A stretch of DNA of 64,000 nt from Pseudomonas mandelii (GTDB lineage: Bacteria; Pseudomonadota; Gammaproteobacteria; Pseudomonadales; Pseudomonadaceae), in assembly GCF_024138395.1 (NCBI RefSeq), contig NZ_JAMYDU010000004.1, forward strand, positions 248,001 to 312,000, given 5' to 3'. The position numbers and the translations under genes are program-made. Numbering within the stretch: position 1 is the first letter of the stretch; each line of letters starts with the position of its first letter. Positions 1 to 6,683 of the stretch are shown here, one piece after another. The notes under the pieces were generated by a model. The model ran no database searches. It was given only the letters and a program-made list of their open reading frames with translations, and was not told the DNA's origin.

Positions 1-243
1 TCTTAGCTTCACCTAGTTGGTAAAAATCATCCTCGAGGAAAGACTGGTAGGCCTCCATTTCGCCTTCGTTCTCGAAGCTATCCGCGCTCAATCCTTCATA
101 CTGTTCACGAAGGTGTTTCTCGCTCTGACTTGCAGCGGGTGCAGCAGCGAGTGGAATTCATCCAGCACGTCAAAACTGTGTAAAAGATGGATGGTCCTCA
201 GGCTCCGCCCGAAGCTGAAAGATTTTTTTGGTGTGGTGCTCAT
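1..243 (-). pseudogene. Small accessory protein, apparently frameshifted and cut by the window edge
   Basis: From the ATG at 243 the minus strand reads MSTTPKKSFSFGRSLRTI and on to a stop at 88, giving 51 residues. From about position 150 leftward a second frame continues with equally protein-like sequence (SEKHLREQYEGLSADSFENE, then EMEAYQSFLEDDFYQLGEAK) and runs off the window at base 1 without a stop. The simplest reading is one gene with a single-base indel near 130-150. The product is not recognised; the second half is acidic and probably helical. It lies at the end of a row of small minus-strand genes and has the two-hairpin leader just upstream. Alternatively, the 51-residue ORF and a second gene overlap. 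Confidence 0.45.
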
Positions 244-265
244 ATCTGTTCCCTGCTCGATCATG

Positions 266-316
266 AGGGCCGAAAGCACCCTGTTCCTATTGCAAAGCCC
301 GCAACAGAGGCGGGCT
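266..316 (-). repeat. Two-hairpin leader, copy A
   Basis: On the plus strand, 266-282 (AGGGCCGAAAGCACCCT) and 296-316 form two separate GC-rich stem-loops about 13 bases apart, just upstream of the minus-strand start at 243. The same arrangement recurs before other genes of this array (1635-1685, 1966-2016, 2427-2473, 4463-4509). It could be an intergenic terminator-attenuator or a processing or stability element. Confidence 0.6.
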
Positions 317-366
317 GATGGCACAGCGATTTTCCTCGAACAAATGGTTCGTTATGCGTAGTGGGG

Positions 367-621
367 TTACTTCGCTTGAGCGGTATCAGGCGTTGCCTCC
401 CAGGCCTCCTGCCGGGCCTTGTCGGTGGCCCGCCCCAGCTCCATCGCTTCCGCCTGGGTGAACAGACCGACAATGCGCAGTTCATAGATCTGCCCTTTCA
501 GCTTGCCGAACCGGTAGCGGCGCAACTTCGGCTCGGCGTTGACGCGCAAGGTTTCGATACTGGTGCGAATCGACGCCATACGCCGTTCTTTCAGCTCTGC
601 CCATTCGGCTTCAGTCATCAT
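367..621 (-). CDS. Hypothetical protein, 84 aa
   Basis: Reads MMTEAEWAELKERRMASIRT and then a basic middle part; the product is not recognised. It is soluble, with no signal peptide or membrane segment, and charged and helical at the N-terminus. Two ATG codons in tandem (621 and 618) are candidate starts, preceded by AGTAGGAAAA as a ribosome-binding site. The stop of the upstream gene (634) lies inside this region, so the two are probably co-transcribed. No function can be assigned from the sequence. Confidence 0.6.
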   Translation of the reverse strand: MMTEAEWAELKERRMASIRTSIETLRVNAEPKLRRYRFGKLKGQIYELRIVGLFTQAEAMELGRATDKARQEAWEATPDTAQAK

Positions 622-633
622 GGTGCATTTTTC

Positions 634-822
634 CTACTCATTTGCCATATGGTTGGCTTTGTCATGCCATTTGCGAATGGCCTCAGACTCCGAGTCTCCC
701 CGAACCGCGACGGGCTTACCTCGGAAGTCCGCACTTGCGCGGAAGCCCCCCTTATCCTTACCAACCCAACCTTCTACCTGTTCCCCATCGATTGAGGCAT
801 AAAATCGTTTTGCTCCGCTCAT
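634..822 (-). CDS. Hypothetical small protein, 62 aa
   Basis: Begins MSGAKRFYASIDGEQVEGW and ends KWHDKANHMANE. It has a strong AAGGAGG ribosome-binding site just upstream of the ATG at 822. The alternating hydrophobic and charged pattern with many glycines suggests a small beta-rich fold. The stop codon TAG is part of the sequence that serves as ribosome-binding site for the next gene (start 621), so translation is likely coupled. I associate similar short proteins with Pseudomonas ICE accessory regions but know of no function. Confidence 0.65.
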   Translation of the reverse strand: MSGAKRFYASIDGEQVEGWVGKDKGGFRASADFRGKPVAVRGDSESEAIRKWHDKANHMANE

Positions 823-893
823 GGCCGTGGCCTCCTTGAAGTTTGGTCAAACAAAGCATGCCATCACGACAGCGGAGCAAGGGCGATTTTCCT

Positions 894-1037
894 TCACATT
901 TCGAGGGGGCGGCGCGGACCATCGATCCCGGTTTCGAGGTCGAATGCTTTCACCAGCATGGCTTTCGGCGCGTCGAAGTTCGGCGCTGACTCCGCCTGGC
1001 AATTTGCGCCGTAACGATAGAACCCGTCACGGGCCAT
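894..1037 (-). CDS. Hypothetical small protein, 47 aa
   Basis: The start at 1037 (MARDGFYRYGANCQAESAPN) is preferred because the upstream in-frame extension overlaps the end of the neighbouring GNAT-like gene and is very basic and unlike coding sequence. AGGTGCAAAG lies about 5 bases before this ATG as a weak ribosome-binding site. There is one cysteine and no membrane segment. Not recognised. It starts 31 bases beyond the stop of the 1069-1614 gene, in the same direction, so it is probably in the same transcript. Confidence 0.4.
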   Translation of the reverse strand: MARDGFYRYGANCQAESAPNFDAPKAMLVKAFDLETGIDGPRRPLEM

Positions 1038-1068
1038 GTCGTCTTTGCACCTGGGCGAATTTTCCTGC

Positions 1069-1614
1069 TTATTCGGCGTTGTTGCCCGTCGTGTTCTTCG
1101 CTGCACCTTTCATCCAAGCGAAGATATCGAAGTGTTCGTCATCCTCTCCGGCAGTGATTTTGGGGCTTCCGACATCGCCTTCCAGATCCGTGTTCGCGGT
1201 GATCAGGACCGTTTCCTCATCGACCGGCGTAGCCCCTCGCAATAACAAACGATCATGAAAAGATGGAACCATATCGACGACCAGCAGCAGGTAATCGTTA
1301 GCGGCTGCAACTCGGTACAACGCCCCGATTAACCTCTTCCCGAGACGCTGATGTGTCATGATCTCCGGCATCAAAATATTCGGGATTTGCATCTGTCTGG
1401 CGTCGTGAAGGAATTGGAGCCTGAGAACGAGGGTTTTCCCTTCCCTCTCCGCATCCTGCTGGCAACGCACTTCGATTAGAGACTTACCTTCATTCGGCTT
1501 ATGCTTCAGTTCGATTTTGGCATTTGTCAGATTGTCCAACCCAGGCCCGAGCATTTCGCATATGACCGAGTAGGCGATATCAGTGACCGCTCGCGCAGCG
1601 TTTGTCAGTTCCAC
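1069..1614 (-). CDS. GNAT-like hypothetical protein, 181 aa
   Basis: Starts MELTNAARAVTDIAYSVICE. A central segment, roughly residues 80-140, has the shape of the second half of a GNAT acetyltransferase: a basic-glycine stretch (HQRLGKRLIGALYRVAAAND), a hydrophobic beta strand (YLLLVVDMV), then FHDRLLLRGATPV, which resembles the final strand of that fold. The canonical acetyl-CoA loop RxxGxG is not clear, so it may be a degenerate or non-enzymatic member. The acidic C-terminal tail ends in NNAE. The ATG is preceded by GAGTAGGAAAAA as ribosome-binding site and by leader copy B. Confidence 0.6.
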   Translation of the reverse strand: MELTNAARAVTDIAYSVICEMLGPGLDNLTNAKIELKHKPNEGKSLIEVRCQQDAEREGKTLVLRLQFLHDARQMQIPNILMPEIMTHQRLGKRLIGALYRVAAANDYLLLVVDMVPSFHDRLLLRGATPVDEETVLITANTDLEGDVGSPKITAGEDDEHFDIFAWMKGAAKNTTGNNAE

Positions 1615-1634
1615 ATTTTTTCCTACTCGATCCT

Positions 1635-1685
1635 GGGAACGAAAATCGTCCCTCTCCTACGGGCTTAGCCCCGACTGGCGGGGCT
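1635..1685 (-). repeat. Two-hairpin leader, copy B
   Basis: Plus-strand 1635-1652 (GGGAACGAAAATCGTCCC) and 1667-1685 (AGCCCCGACTGGCGGGGCT) are two adjacent inverted repeats between the genes starting at 1946 and 1614. The second stem is identical in copy C (1998-2016). The flanking GGAATTTCC-like segment is also shared. Confidence 0.7.
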
Positions 1686-1706
1686 ATGGTGCTACGGGAA
1701 TTTCCT

Positions 1707-1946
1707 TCAACTCTGGATTTCGTCAGCAACAGCCTTGTCAGCATCGACACCGATCCGAAGAAGTACCTGGGCCGCAGGGGCACTCAAACCGCAATTGTCC
1801 AAATCAAGCAAGCCAACCAACGTCTTGACTGCGTGATAGCGCTGCAAAGCGGCTTCATTGCGACCGTCTTGTGCTTCGATGGTGATACCGTCCAGCTCCT
1901 GCTCAGCAAGGGCAATCAGACTTTTTTCGAGGTTGGTCAATTCCAT
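1707..1946 (-). CDS. Hypothetical protein, 79 aa
   Basis: Reads MELTNLEKSLIALAEQELDG; mostly helical and acidic, with no cysteine-rich or membrane region. The first residues (MELTN) match those of the next gene downstream (start 1614), and the leader between them matches the leader upstream of this gene. This suggests the cassette ends, including the first codons, are shared by duplication or recombination. Function unknown. Confidence 0.6.
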   Translation of the reverse strand: MELTNLEKSLIALAEQELDGITIEAQDGRNEAALQRYHAVKTLVGLLDLDNCGLSAPAAQVLLRIGVDADKAVADEIQS

Positions 1947-1965
1947 GTTTTTGCCTCAGCTTGAC

Positions 1966-2016
1966 GGGCGCGAAAACCGCGCCTCTCTTACTGACGTAGC
2001 CCCGACTGGCGGGGCT
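1966..2016 (-). repeat. Two-hairpin leader, copy C
   Basis: Plus-strand 1966-1983 (GGGCGCGAAAACCGCGCC) and 1998-2016 (AGCCCCGACTGGCGGGGCT) are two consecutive hairpins upstream of the minus-strand start at 1946. The first stem differs in sequence from copy B but keeps the pairing and the A-rich loop (T-rich in the minus-strand transcript), which suggests covariation. Confidence 0.7.
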
Positions 2017-2035
2017 GTGGTGCTGCGGGAAATTC

Positions 2036-2407
2036 CTATACTTTTGGGGCAAAGCCGCCTAGTTCGAGAATACGCTCGTGCTTCGATACATCAACACTTT
2101 CGGTATGCCCGTCTGGGAACCGAAAATCGACGTGCTGCGGTGGAGCTTCTACCGGAAAATGGAGCTTGAACGTCGCAATGTTTTCAGCCTCGATCTGTCG
2201 CATTTGCTCGGAAGCTTCCTCGCTCAATCCGCTTTTGTGATGCGTGAGCGATACTAGATCGGTGAGTGCGCCCGAGTGCATGAGATATTCAGAATGGTCA
2301 TCGTCATTGGACTGCCCCGCTTGATGCTTGGGGTAGTGGGCAGCCAGCGCTTCCTGATGCGTTCGGGCATTGTCGATCAGCGATTGTTCCAGCAGGGTGA
2401 GAGCCAT
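2036..2407 (-). CDS. Hypothetical protein, 123 aa
   Basis: The start at 2407 (MALTLLEQSLIDNARTHQEA) is chosen because GAGGAA lies 7 bases upstream; a longer in-frame ATG at 2464 would read through leader copy D. It is an acidic, histidine-rich soluble protein. A C-terminal part (PPQHVDFRFPDGHTESVDVS) looks like a small beta element. The N-terminal pattern (LLEQSLIDNA) resembles that of the 79-residue protein starting at 1946 (LEKSLIALAE), so the two may be distant paralogues. Function unknown. Confidence 0.6.
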   Translation of the reverse strand: MALTLLEQSLIDNARTHQEALAAHYPKHQAGQSNDDDHSEYLMHSGALTDLVSLTHHKSGLSEEASEQMRQIEAENIATFKLHFPVEAPPQHVDFRFPDGHTESVDVSKHERILELGGFAPKV

Positions 2408-2426
2408 AGTGCGTTCCTCGTTCAGT

Positions 2427-2473
2427 GGACGCGAAAAGCCGCCCTGGTACTGCCAAAGGCCCAATCAGGGGCC
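2427..2473 (-). repeat. Two-hairpin leader, copy D
   Basis: Plus-strand 2427-2444 (GGACGCGAAAAGCCGCCC) and 2458-2473 (GGCCCAATCAGGGGCC) flank the segment CTGGTACTGCCAAA, which is repeated exactly in copy E (4480-4493). It lies upstream of the start at 2407. Confidence 0.65.
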
Positions 2474-2531
2474 AGAGGTGTGCAGCGATCTTTTCCTTGG
2501 ATTCAGTTGTGTTTGCCTAAGCCGGTCAGCT

Positions 2532-2969
2532 TCATGCCCGGCTGCTGCATCCTATTTTATTCAGCAGCGTCGGCAGGTCTGCGATGTAGCAGTCCGGTTC
2601 AGACTCGTGCATCCCTAGCCGAATTGCGAAAGCCTTCGACTCATCGTTGACCGATTCGATTTCAATGTATTCATGCCCGAGATTTGGAGCGCTCTGCGCA
2701 AGATGCGCTACCAGCGCCGTACCGTGCCCAGCTCGACGCTCGCTAAATGAAATTCTCGCAATGATCAACTTCACGCGCCCATCACGCATGGGCTGTATAC
2801 GGATATACAAATCTTTCCATTCCGACTTAACCCTGACAGTCACGTTATTTTGTCGGATTTTCAGATCCTGGGCTGCGTCTTGAAATCGCTGGCAGTAGAA
2901 GCTCTTAACTTCTTCAGCCAAGAGCGATACGGCCTTCCGCTTATATGCGTTGAATTCGTTGGATTCCAT
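2532..2969 (-). CDS. GNAT-family-like acetyltransferase domain protein, 145 aa
   Basis: The start at 2969 (MESNEFNAYKRKAVSLLAEE) is preferred over 2996 because of the CAGGTG element upstream and because the longer N-terminus (MNPPVTGVF) overlaps the neighbouring gene. Residues about 75-125 show a GNAT core: a beta strand (VKLIIARISF), the pyrophosphate loop RRAGHGTALVAHLAQ, a following strand (YIEIESV), then the alpha-beta segment NDESKAFAIRLGM typical of the end of the fold. Substrate unknown. It sits between leader copy D and the 185-residue gene 2993-3550 in the same direction. Confidence 0.65.
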   Translation of the reverse strand: MESNEFNAYKRKAVSLLAEEVKSFYCQRFQDAAQDLKIRQNNVTVRVKSEWKDLYIRIQPMRDGRVKLIIARISFSERRAGHGTALVAHLAQSAPNLGHEYIEIESVNDESKAFAIRLGMHESEPDCYIADLPTLLNKIGCSSRA

Positions 2970-2992
2970 AAATACACCTGTGACGGGAGGGT

Positions 2993-3550
2993 TCAATTGT
3001 GTTCTTTAGACCTGATCAAGGCTTCCAAATTTGGCATGACATTGGCGTCGAGGTGATCCTGCATTCGCTGGCTCAGATGGTCCTCGTTGGGAATATCAAC
3101 GCCCTCTTGACTCGCCCATCCCCGCAAAACGCCCAGCAATACCATGCTGACGGTGTGACCATCATCCATGTACTGGAGCAGGAAAGCCTTTAGCCTCCCC
3201 CGTCCTTCATCGGAATGCAGGTCAAAACCGCCGGGCACATCATGTAGCCGATGCGCGATGACGTTGCGATATTGGAGGAAGCGATCCAACTTGTCGTCAA
3301 AGGTGGGATGCAGATCTACCCGCTTCCGCAGCGCTTTGAGCAGTTGTCCCAAAGTGGCTTTGGAATGTCGCTCAAGCAGGATCTGAAGCTGTTCCACTGT
3401 TTGCAGTGGCTCGCCGTGCAAAGGAAACGTTAGGCAACTGCTCAACAGGTGCTCAACACTTTGCCCCGCGATCACCGCAAGGCCCAATGTCTTCAACACA
3501 TCGTCCTGAACAGGCTTGTAGCCAGATTGCGCTTTATCTTTCATGATCAT
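2993..3550 (-). CDS. Hypothetical protein, 185 aa, helical
   Basis: The start at 3550 (MIMKDKAQSGYKPVQDDVLK) follows AAGGA by about 6 bases; the longer in-frame start at 3586 has no such site. It is predicted all-helical, with a central part RFLQYRNVIAHRLHDVPGGF. The RN-x-x-xH-R pattern occurs in HEPN-like and MAE_28990/DUF-type helical proteins, where RxxxxH is catalytic in HEPN RNases; here RNVIAH matches that spacing exactly. This makes a HEPN-like fold an attractive guess, but I cannot confirm it. It ends just before the downstream GNAT-like gene. Confidence 0.6.
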   Translation of the reverse strand: MIMKDKAQSGYKPVQDDVLKTLGLAVIAGQSVEHLLSSCLTFPLHGEPLQTVEQLQILLERHSKATLGQLLKALRKRVDLHPTFDDKLDRFLQYRNVIAHRLHDVPGGFDLHSDEGRGRLKAFLLQYMDDGHTVSMVLLGVLRGWASQEGVDIPNEDHLSQRMQDHLDANVMPNLEALIRSKEHN

Positions 3551-3570
3551 GTCAGTCCTTGATGTGCTGG

Positions 3571-3610
3571 ACGCCAAAAGTGGCATCGTTCTACAGCCAA
3601 AGCCCGCGTT
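3571..3610 (-). repeat. Partial two-hairpin leader
   Basis: Plus-strand GACGCCAAAAGTGGCAT (3570-3586) pairs as the gene-proximal hairpin. AGCCAAAGCCCGCGTTGCTG beyond it keeps only one arm of the second stem. Position and order match the complete copies, so this is probably a decayed copy. Confidence 0.4.
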
Positions 3611-3621
3611 GCTGATTTTTC

Positions 3622-4194
3622 CTATGGCAGTTGGCAGTAGAGCTGGAGCTGATGAATCTCATCCTTGCTGACTTCCCCCAGCCCCTTCCCGGTCATAACC
3701 TTCTGGGTCAGCGCGTCTGCCAGATCGCATATTGGTTTCATGTTGAGTGTGACCAGAGTTAATGCTTCAGCCAGAAGCTCAATCAGCAAATCCCTGGACG
3801 AAAAGCTTTGGCTGAGCGGCAACGAATTGTGGAGCAAAACGGTTAGCTCACGTGCGACTGCATAATCCTGGCCTGCGCCTGTTTCTCCGTCCTCAAGGAT
3901 TAGATGTGCTGCTTGGGCGTTAACTTTCTGTTGCCCACGATCTATGGCTTCGCCCATCGCTCCCGCTAGCTTAATCAGCGCTCGCCGTCGCACAACAGTA
4001 CGCATCTCTTCGATCGTCTCGAACCGCGCATCAAAAGTAGTGTTGGCCTTGCCCCTATGGGCTTCTAGGGATTGGATTACCAGCTTGATTTCTTGCGCGT
4101 CAAAACCCAACGCAACCGCAATAAACCAGTGTGCCGCCTCATGCTGGGAAAGAGCGACAATTCGCTGAATAAGCTCAATAGGCTGGGTGGGCAT
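3622..4194 (-). CDS. Zincin-like protein with HEAAH motif, 190 aa
   Basis: Starts MPTQPIELIQRIVALSQHEA. Residues 18-22 are HEAAH, an HExxH zinc-binding motif, followed by WFIAVALGFDAQEIKLVI. A later helix, LIKLAGAMGEAIDRG, is in the place where M41 (FtsH-type) peptidases supply a third ligand. This layout is seen in small M41-like zincins with no AAA domain. There is no signal or membrane segment, so it is a cytosolic candidate protease or an inactive relative. The ribosome-binding site is TAGGAAAAAAG. The stop of a frameshifted upstream gene (4206) lies 12 bases away. Confidence 0.65.
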   Translation of the reverse strand: MPTQPIELIQRIVALSQHEAAHWFIAVALGFDAQEIKLVIQSLEAHRGKANTTFDARFETIEEMRTVVRRRALIKLAGAMGEAIDRGQQKVNAQAAHLILEDGETGAGQDYAVARELTVLLHNSLPLSQSFSSRDLLIELLAEALTLVTLNMKPICDLADALTQKVMTGKGLGEVSKDEIHQLQLYCQLP

Positions 4195-4205
4195 CGTCTT
4201 TTTTC

Positions 4206-4440
4206 CTATTTCAAATCGCGCTCGCGATTTCGCTCAGCGACCCTTAGTTTTTCAAGCCAATCGTCATGCTCTTCGTCACCGATGAGCGTTGACCAACTGA
4301 TCCATTAGGTAGGCCAGAAACTCCGTGCTTTCATCCGCGAATTTTCTGTCTGTGCGCTGCTGCCAAACTGAAAATTCTTCAACAACGGTGCTGAGCGCAA
4401 CCCATGTGGTGATCTGGTTCGGTAGTGATTTCGCCTGCAT
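4206..4440 (-). pseudogene. Small accessory gene with a probable frameshift
   Basis: From the ATG at 4440, behind AGGAAGAAGATC, the minus strand codes for 54 residues starting MQAKSLPNQITTWVALSTVV and stopping at 4276. An overlapping second frame carries STLIGDEEHDDWLEKLRVAE and stops at 4206. That stop directly abuts the ribosome-binding site of the next gene, as intact genes of this array do. Together these suggest a single protein of about 77 residues broken by one indel near 4285. No function known. A short separate gene starting at a non-standard codon is the alternative. Confidence 0.5.
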
Positions 4441-4462
4441 CTGATCTTCTTCCTGAATTGAA

Positions 4463-4509
4463 GGCTCGAAAGTCTCGCCCTGGTACTGCCAAAGCCCGCA
4501 CGGGCGGGC
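4463..4509 (-). repeat. Two-hairpin leader, copy E
   Basis: Plus-strand 4463-4480 (GGCTCGAAAGTCTCGCCC) and 4493-4509 (AGCCCGCACGGGCGGGC) are two hairpins separated by the same CTGGTACTGCCAAA core as copy D. They are upstream of the start at 4440. Confidence 0.7.
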
Positions 4510-4532
4510 AGAAAGGCAGCGGCTTTTCCTCG

Positions 4533-4688
4533 TTACACCGAGATTTCGCAGTCAAGCGGCGCAAACATCCAGATTTGGCCAAGTCCGGCTTGCACACACA
4601 GCACGCACCAAGACTCATAGTTGATCGGCTTTTCTCCCAGCGTCCAGCGGCGGACAGTACGACGCGTTAATAGATCGATACGAACTTC
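4533..4688 (-). pseudogene. 5'-truncated HTH protein remnant (DUF3653-like)
   Basis: The minus strand from 4688 to the stop at 4533 reads EVRIDLLTRRTVRRWTLGEK and then WCVLCVQAGLGQIWMFAPLD. The pattern TxRTVRRW followed by a W/GW-rich tail is what I associate with small phage helix-turn-helix proteins of the DUF3653 kind. No ATG, GTG or TTG start is present and an in-frame TGA lies immediately upstream (4689-4691), so only the C-terminal 51 residues remain. The break lies next to the start of the orphan 5032-6525 region and may mark a recombination joint. Confidence 0.5.
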
Positions 4689-5031
4689 TCACCACTATTT
4701 AAGCCTGGTCACTCCATCTACTCGTACCAAGCAAGCCGGGCTAGCGTGTTTGTGGGTTTCTGCTATACCCAAGATGGGCACGACATAAGACGTAATTCGG
4801 CCAGACGCAGCACTTCATCTCACCGCAGAGGAAGGCTATAGCTCTTCCACTGCGTGAAATACCTACTGGAGGCAGTCTAGCCCTCCTCGGCCCCTCTAGT
4901 CCTGCGCCAGACCCGAATAGATTGCGCTCGCATTTGGCGTGGACATATCCGCCTGGTACCGGCCATATCTCGACAGCACCCAAGCATCCCCCGCGCGGAG
5001 ATAAGCGCCCAGCCAACGAAGGAGACAGCGA
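4689..5031. other. Intergenic region, no gene seen
   Basis: This is a stretch of 343 bases between the truncated HTH remnant and the orphan gene. The only clear signal is AAGGAG at about 5019-5024, the ribosome-binding site of the gene starting at 5032. No convincing ORF or hairpin terminator was seen. Confidence 0.5.
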
Positions 5032-6525
5032 ATGACGCTGCATACCGACATCGCGAATATTGCCGGCCAGAACCCTGCTGTGTATGTCGGTGCGGAAACG
5101 CTCTCCGGGGTCGCTTTCGACACGTTCAGAAGTCAGATCATGATCATGAAAGGAGTGCACATTCCTACTGTGACGGACAGGTTCTACGCGAAACTCCTAT
5201 TCGCAGATACGGTTGGGGGCGAATCGGCGAAGAACATCAAATTCGGCCTTCAGCAAGACGGAACCGCAATTTACTTGGCAGCAAACGGCGGGCTTAAATT
5301 GACCGTCGAGTACGGCGCAGCCGAAAAGATCACCGGTACGGATACATATTCCGAGACTGCGCTGGGTAAGATTGAGATGCTGATCAAGGACATGTCCGTC
5401 TCGATCAGTGTCACCTCCGAAAAGATCGCTGTTTCTCCGTGCAATGCATGCTTTATCCCGACGATCGAGCGTGATCAAAACTTCGACGACATTTGCATCA
5501 ACCTGAGCCTGGATCTGCTTCTTGTGAGTCGAGTAGAAGGGATGATTGCCTACAGCGGCATCCAGACTATCGTGGCCTCACTCCTTCGAGAGCCTCAGGT
5601 AATCGACCTGACAGCGTTGTTTCCTGGTGTCGTTTTGCTGGGCCAGATTGAGGCTGTGGTCACTCCAAACGCAGAGGCCGTTTTAATCATCCCGGGATCA
5701 GGTGTTGAAACCCGGCCGGGGTCGCTGTGTGATTGCGCGGAGACCAATGACGGCGTTGGGCCAACAAAGCCAGGCACGATCACAACGGACGGACAGATCA
5801 AATTAGGTGGTCCAACCGCGGGTGCGATAAACCTCGGCCGCCTACGTCCCGGCATCGGCGAAACAGGCTTTTACATGCCTATAAAACTTGCCGTAACCAT
5901 CACCGAAGGCCCGCCGCCTATCACCAGAACAGACGTTGAGCAGAGCGGCTTCATTTGCTGGGAAGCTCAGGCGGTCGTGGATTGGAAGATACGCAAGACA
6001 TGGTTCGATACTGCCCGAGGCGCGGTGATGGTGCAGTGGTGGGCGAAACCCGGTGCAGCGTTTGCAGTAGGTAGTATTAAGGTTGATCTGGGAAAGCTTG
6101 GCAAATTTGGCGTTGCCGATTTCATCGCCAAGCAGCAGCCATCACCGGCAACCTTCACAGTCGCCCTTTTTCCAGATGCAGTAGCAGGTATGACCACGCT
6201 TCACCCAGTCATTGAAGCAATTGATATGGGCGAGTTTTTCATCGAGCCAAGCATCATAAGCTTTGTAATGGCACCGTTTAATGGTCCAGCTGGCGTCGTA
6301 TGGTTTATCACGGAAACGATCATGTACGGGACCGTTGCCCATAACATTCCGATCGAGCTCACAAGGACTCTCAAGAAATACTTGGCAGGGCTGTCTTGGA
6401 AGATCCAGGACCTCAGCTATTGGGGAAGTAAAAGCCACTCCATAACGAGCAACCGCCCAAATCCAGTTGTGCTGTGGGACGCCACGGCAGATTCCATTCT
6501 CATCTCTGCTCGATTTGACGATTGA
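5032..6525 (+). CDS. Orphan hypothetical protein, 497 aa
   Basis: Starts MTLHTDIANIAGQNPAVYVG with a strong AAGGAG ribosome-binding site eight bases upstream. No signal peptide and no convincing transmembrane helix. Much of the chain alternates hydrophobic and polar residues (for example MSVSISVTSEKIAVS and ATFTVALFPDAVAG), suggesting a beta-rich fold. A cysteine pair sits in LCDCAETND near residue 235, next to a glycine- and proline-rich stretch. I do not recognise the family. The long beta-rich, lipid-binding-like (TULIP/P47) appearance is only an impression. It is the only plus-strand gene in the first 9.5 kb, isolated between minus-strand cassette genes. Confidence 0.7.
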   Translation: MTLHTDIANIAGQNPAVYVGAETLSGVAFDTFRSQIMIMKGVHIPTVTDRFYAKLLFADTVGGESAKNIKFGLQQDGTAIYLAANGGLKLTVEYGAAEKITGTDTYSETALGKIEMLIKDMSVSISVTSEKIAVSPCNACFIPTIERDQNFDDICINLSLDLLLVSRVEGMIAYSGIQTIVASLLREPQVIDLTALFPGVVLLGQIEAVVTPNAEAVLIIPGSGVETRPGSLCDCAETNDGVGPTKPGTITTDGQIKLGGPTAGAINLGRLRPGIGETGFYMPIKLAVTITEGPPPITRTDVEQSGFICWEAQAVVDWKIRKTWFDTARGAVMVQWWAKPGAAFAVGSIKVDLGKLGKFGVADFIAKQQPSPATFTVALFPDAVAGMTTLHPVIEAIDMGEFFIEPSIISFVMAPFNGPAGVVWFITETIMYGTVAHNIPIELTRTLKKYLAGLSWKIQDLSYWGSKSHSITSNRPNPVVLWDATADSILISARFDD

Positions 6526-6683
6526 TCGACGAGAAGGCCCTGCTTAACAAAGTTTTGTATAAAGTCATCGACTGTTCGAGACTTGTAGGCCATGTAGTAA
6601 GTGTCGTACCCCAGCGCTCGGGCAATAAATTCGTTGACCGCTGTAATCCTGACCTTGGTGCCCGCGTCCCGACATTTCCGTGA
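6520..6683 (-). pseudogene. Coding remnant in frame behind the nucleotidyltransferase stop
   Basis: After the stop at 6684-6686 the same minus-strand frame goes on with protein-like sequence: TKVRITAVNEFIARALGYDT, then YYMAYKSRTVDDFIQNFVKQ and GLLVD. The pattern of a helix ending in ARxLGY followed by a second helix resembles small accessory proteins annotated as glyoxalase-related. There is no start codon or ribosome-binding site. It overlaps the 3' end of the convergent plus-strand gene, so its true end is unclear. Probably the C-terminal part of a lost gene. Confidence 0.35.
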
